Shown: positions 5,103-6,220 of the stretch, one piece after another | Layout of the letters: every line of letters begins with the position of its first letter | How positions within the stretch are numbered: position 1 is the stretch's first letter | From: Balneolia bacterium | GTDB taxonomy: Bacteria > Bacteroidota > Rhodothermia > Balneolales > Cyclonatronaceae | DNA: 6,220 nucleotides | Assembly (NCBI GenBank): GCA_003566395.1 | Contig: PXDL01000124.1 | Span: 1 to 6,220, forward strand | Direction: 5' to 3' | The notes under the pieces: generated by a model | What the model was told of the DNA's origin: nothing | Database searches by the model: none | The model's input: only the letters and a program-made list of their open reading frames with translations | Made by a program: the position numbers and the translations under genes

Positions 5103-6220
5103 ATTTTATGACCGCAAAGCGGCTGATATGATCTCCGACATCCGAGGTAACCATATAAATGTAGATTCCGGGAGCAATTTCCCGCCCGTTTTCCGTGCGC
5201 AAATCCCATCCCACAACACCTGAGTTGTCGTTTTTCTGAAGCGTTTTCACCCGTTCTCCCGCCATGGTAAAGATATGTATGGTACACTCGTTCGGCAGGT
5301 TTCTGAATCGGATGAGTCGTTCCGGCTCACGACGCGTAAGGCTTACATCCGGCTCCCATGCGTTGCTTACCAAATACGGATTCGGGACAACATTAATCTT
5401 GTTCAGCACCTCGTTGCTCGTTTCACTGCTAACTTGCCCCGCATCTTTTTCATAGAGATAAATGTCGTGCTCGGTCGGAAAACGCACCGCCTCCGTTTGG
5501 ATGGAAAACTCATTTCCGACAAGTGATCCCGGTGCTATTCCGTCAAGGTCTATTTGCAGGGTGAACAGAAACCTCCCCAAATCGATCTCCCCTCCGTTTT
5601 CTATGGTGTGATCTGTTTGCACACCGGAACTTTGGCGGGTAATCTTTACGGATAAGCTGTCCTCGGTCACATTGGTCATCTGTCCGGTGTAAACTTCCGG
5701 TATAAGCGCGCTGAATGTGGCGTCGGTGATTTCAATCTGATAGCGGCTTCCCGGCCGGGTTATTTGGAACGGATTGTGCCGCAGGATGATGCCGACCCCG
5801 TCGGTGGTTACAAACTCCACATTCCGCGCATAAGGGCGCATGGGCAAAACCGTTTCGCCGGTACGAAGGCTGATTACCTCAACGGATGGGACGATAGTGA
5901 GCTGATCGCCGTCCTGAGGGCGCAATTCAGGGTCTTCCGATTCCTCAAAAAAGGTAAAGGCGATAGCGTCTTCTTCAATTTCGTAGCGTTTCCCGGGAAT
6001 GTATTCTTCGTTTCTTATCCTGTTTCGTCCAGCGGCATCATTCCGTACTGAAAAAATATCGGGGGCGCTCCAGCTAACCGTAAAGGTCGTAGCCGGAGTT
6101 TCTGCGGTGTTCAGCGCTTCACTTTCAACCCTGGTAAGAATGGTGGTTTGCGGCCGGCCTGTACGGCTGAACCGCACTTCATACTCCCCGAAGTCAACAT
6201 CAAGGGGATCGAGGACGCGC
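5101..6220 (-). CDS. Secreted surface protein with T9SS/FlgD-Ig-like C-terminal domain (partial)
   Basis: Only the C-terminal 372 or so residues are visible. The frame stays open to the right edge, so the GTG at 6175-6177 is internal and not a start. The visible part is beta-rich, with many short strands and turns and no transmembrane helix. From about 5403 to the stop it carries a C-terminal domain typical of FCB-group surface proteins: INVVPNPYLVSNAWEP, then ERLIRFRNLPNECTIHIFTM, AGERVKTL, GWDLRTENGREIAPGIYIYM and a final FAVIK. This matches the FlgD-Ig-like/T9SS type A sorting domain layout and suggests export through the outer membrane by type IX secretion. The function of the rest is not recognisable. 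The PorV/PorQ-family gene 10 bp downstream fits the export assignment. Confidence 0.87.
   Translation of the reverse strand, partial: RVLDPLDVDFGEYEVRFSRTGRPQTTILTRVESEALNTAETPATTFTVSWSAPDIFSVRNDAAGRNRIRNEEYIPGKRYEIEEDAIAFTFFEESEDPELRPQDGDQLTIVPSVEVISLRTGETVLPMRPYARNVEFVTTDGVGIILRHNPFQITRPGSRYQIEITDATFSALIPEVYTGQMTNVTEDSLSVKITRQSSGVQTDHTIENGGEIDLGRFLFTLQIDLDGIAPGSLVGNEFSIQTEAVRFPTEHDIYLYEKDAGQVSSETSNEVLNKINVVPNPYLVSNAWEPDVSLTRREPERLIRFRNLPNECTIHIFTMAGERVKTLQKNDNSGVVGWDLRTENGREIAPGIYIYMVTSDVGDHISRFAVIK

Noticed and set aside
6175..6177. GTG as the start of the surface protein
   Set aside because: The frame remains open upstream to the window edge with protein-like sequence (LDPLDVDFGEYE), so the gene is truncated by the window.

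Overview
The window looks like chromosomal DNA from a Bacteroidota-type bacterium, most likely the Balneolota/Rhodothermota side of the FCB group. The reasons are a PorV/PorQ-family outer-membrane protein directly behind a surface protein with a T9SS/FlgD-Ig-like C-terminal domain, roughly balanced base composition, and a mix of good and absent Shine-Dalgarno sites. The lineage is an inference from gene content; there is no rRNA or other marker here.

Every confident gene lies on the minus strand, so transcription runs from high to low coordinates. In that order they are: (1) the 3' part of a large secreted beta-rich protein (5101-6220, entering from the right edge); (2) a PorV/PorQ-family protein (4062-5090), 10 bp behind it and surely co-transcribed; (3) an M20/PepT-like metallopeptidase (2807-3988) after a 73-bp gap; (4) a cyanophycinase-like S51 serine hydrolase with an N-terminal membrane segment (1833-2810), joined to the peptidase by an ATGA stop/start overlap; (5) an RpiR/MurR-family regulator with a SIS domain (948-1811), 21 bp downstream; (6) a small zinc-dependent nucleoside/base deaminase (379-810) after a 137-bp spacer that holds palindromes and a weak promoter candidate.

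Genes 1-2 form an export and cell-surface module. Genes 3-5 form a tight operon that looks like a peptide-utilisation or peptide-salvage unit with its own regulator: an S51 enzyme that may cut beta-aspartyl or cyanophycin-like peptides, a metallopeptidase for small products, and an RpiR/SIS sensor. The deaminase may or may not belong to that unit.

The left 378 bases hold no convincing gene. A 26-codon reading frame open to the left edge on the plus strand may be the tail of a convergent gene. The rest is AT-rich intergenic DNA with an 11-bp perfect inverted repeat and two short direct-repeat clusters. No tRNA, rRNA, CRISPR array, insertion sequence or integrase is visible. I found no clear new system; the most interesting element is the M20/S51/RpiR operon.
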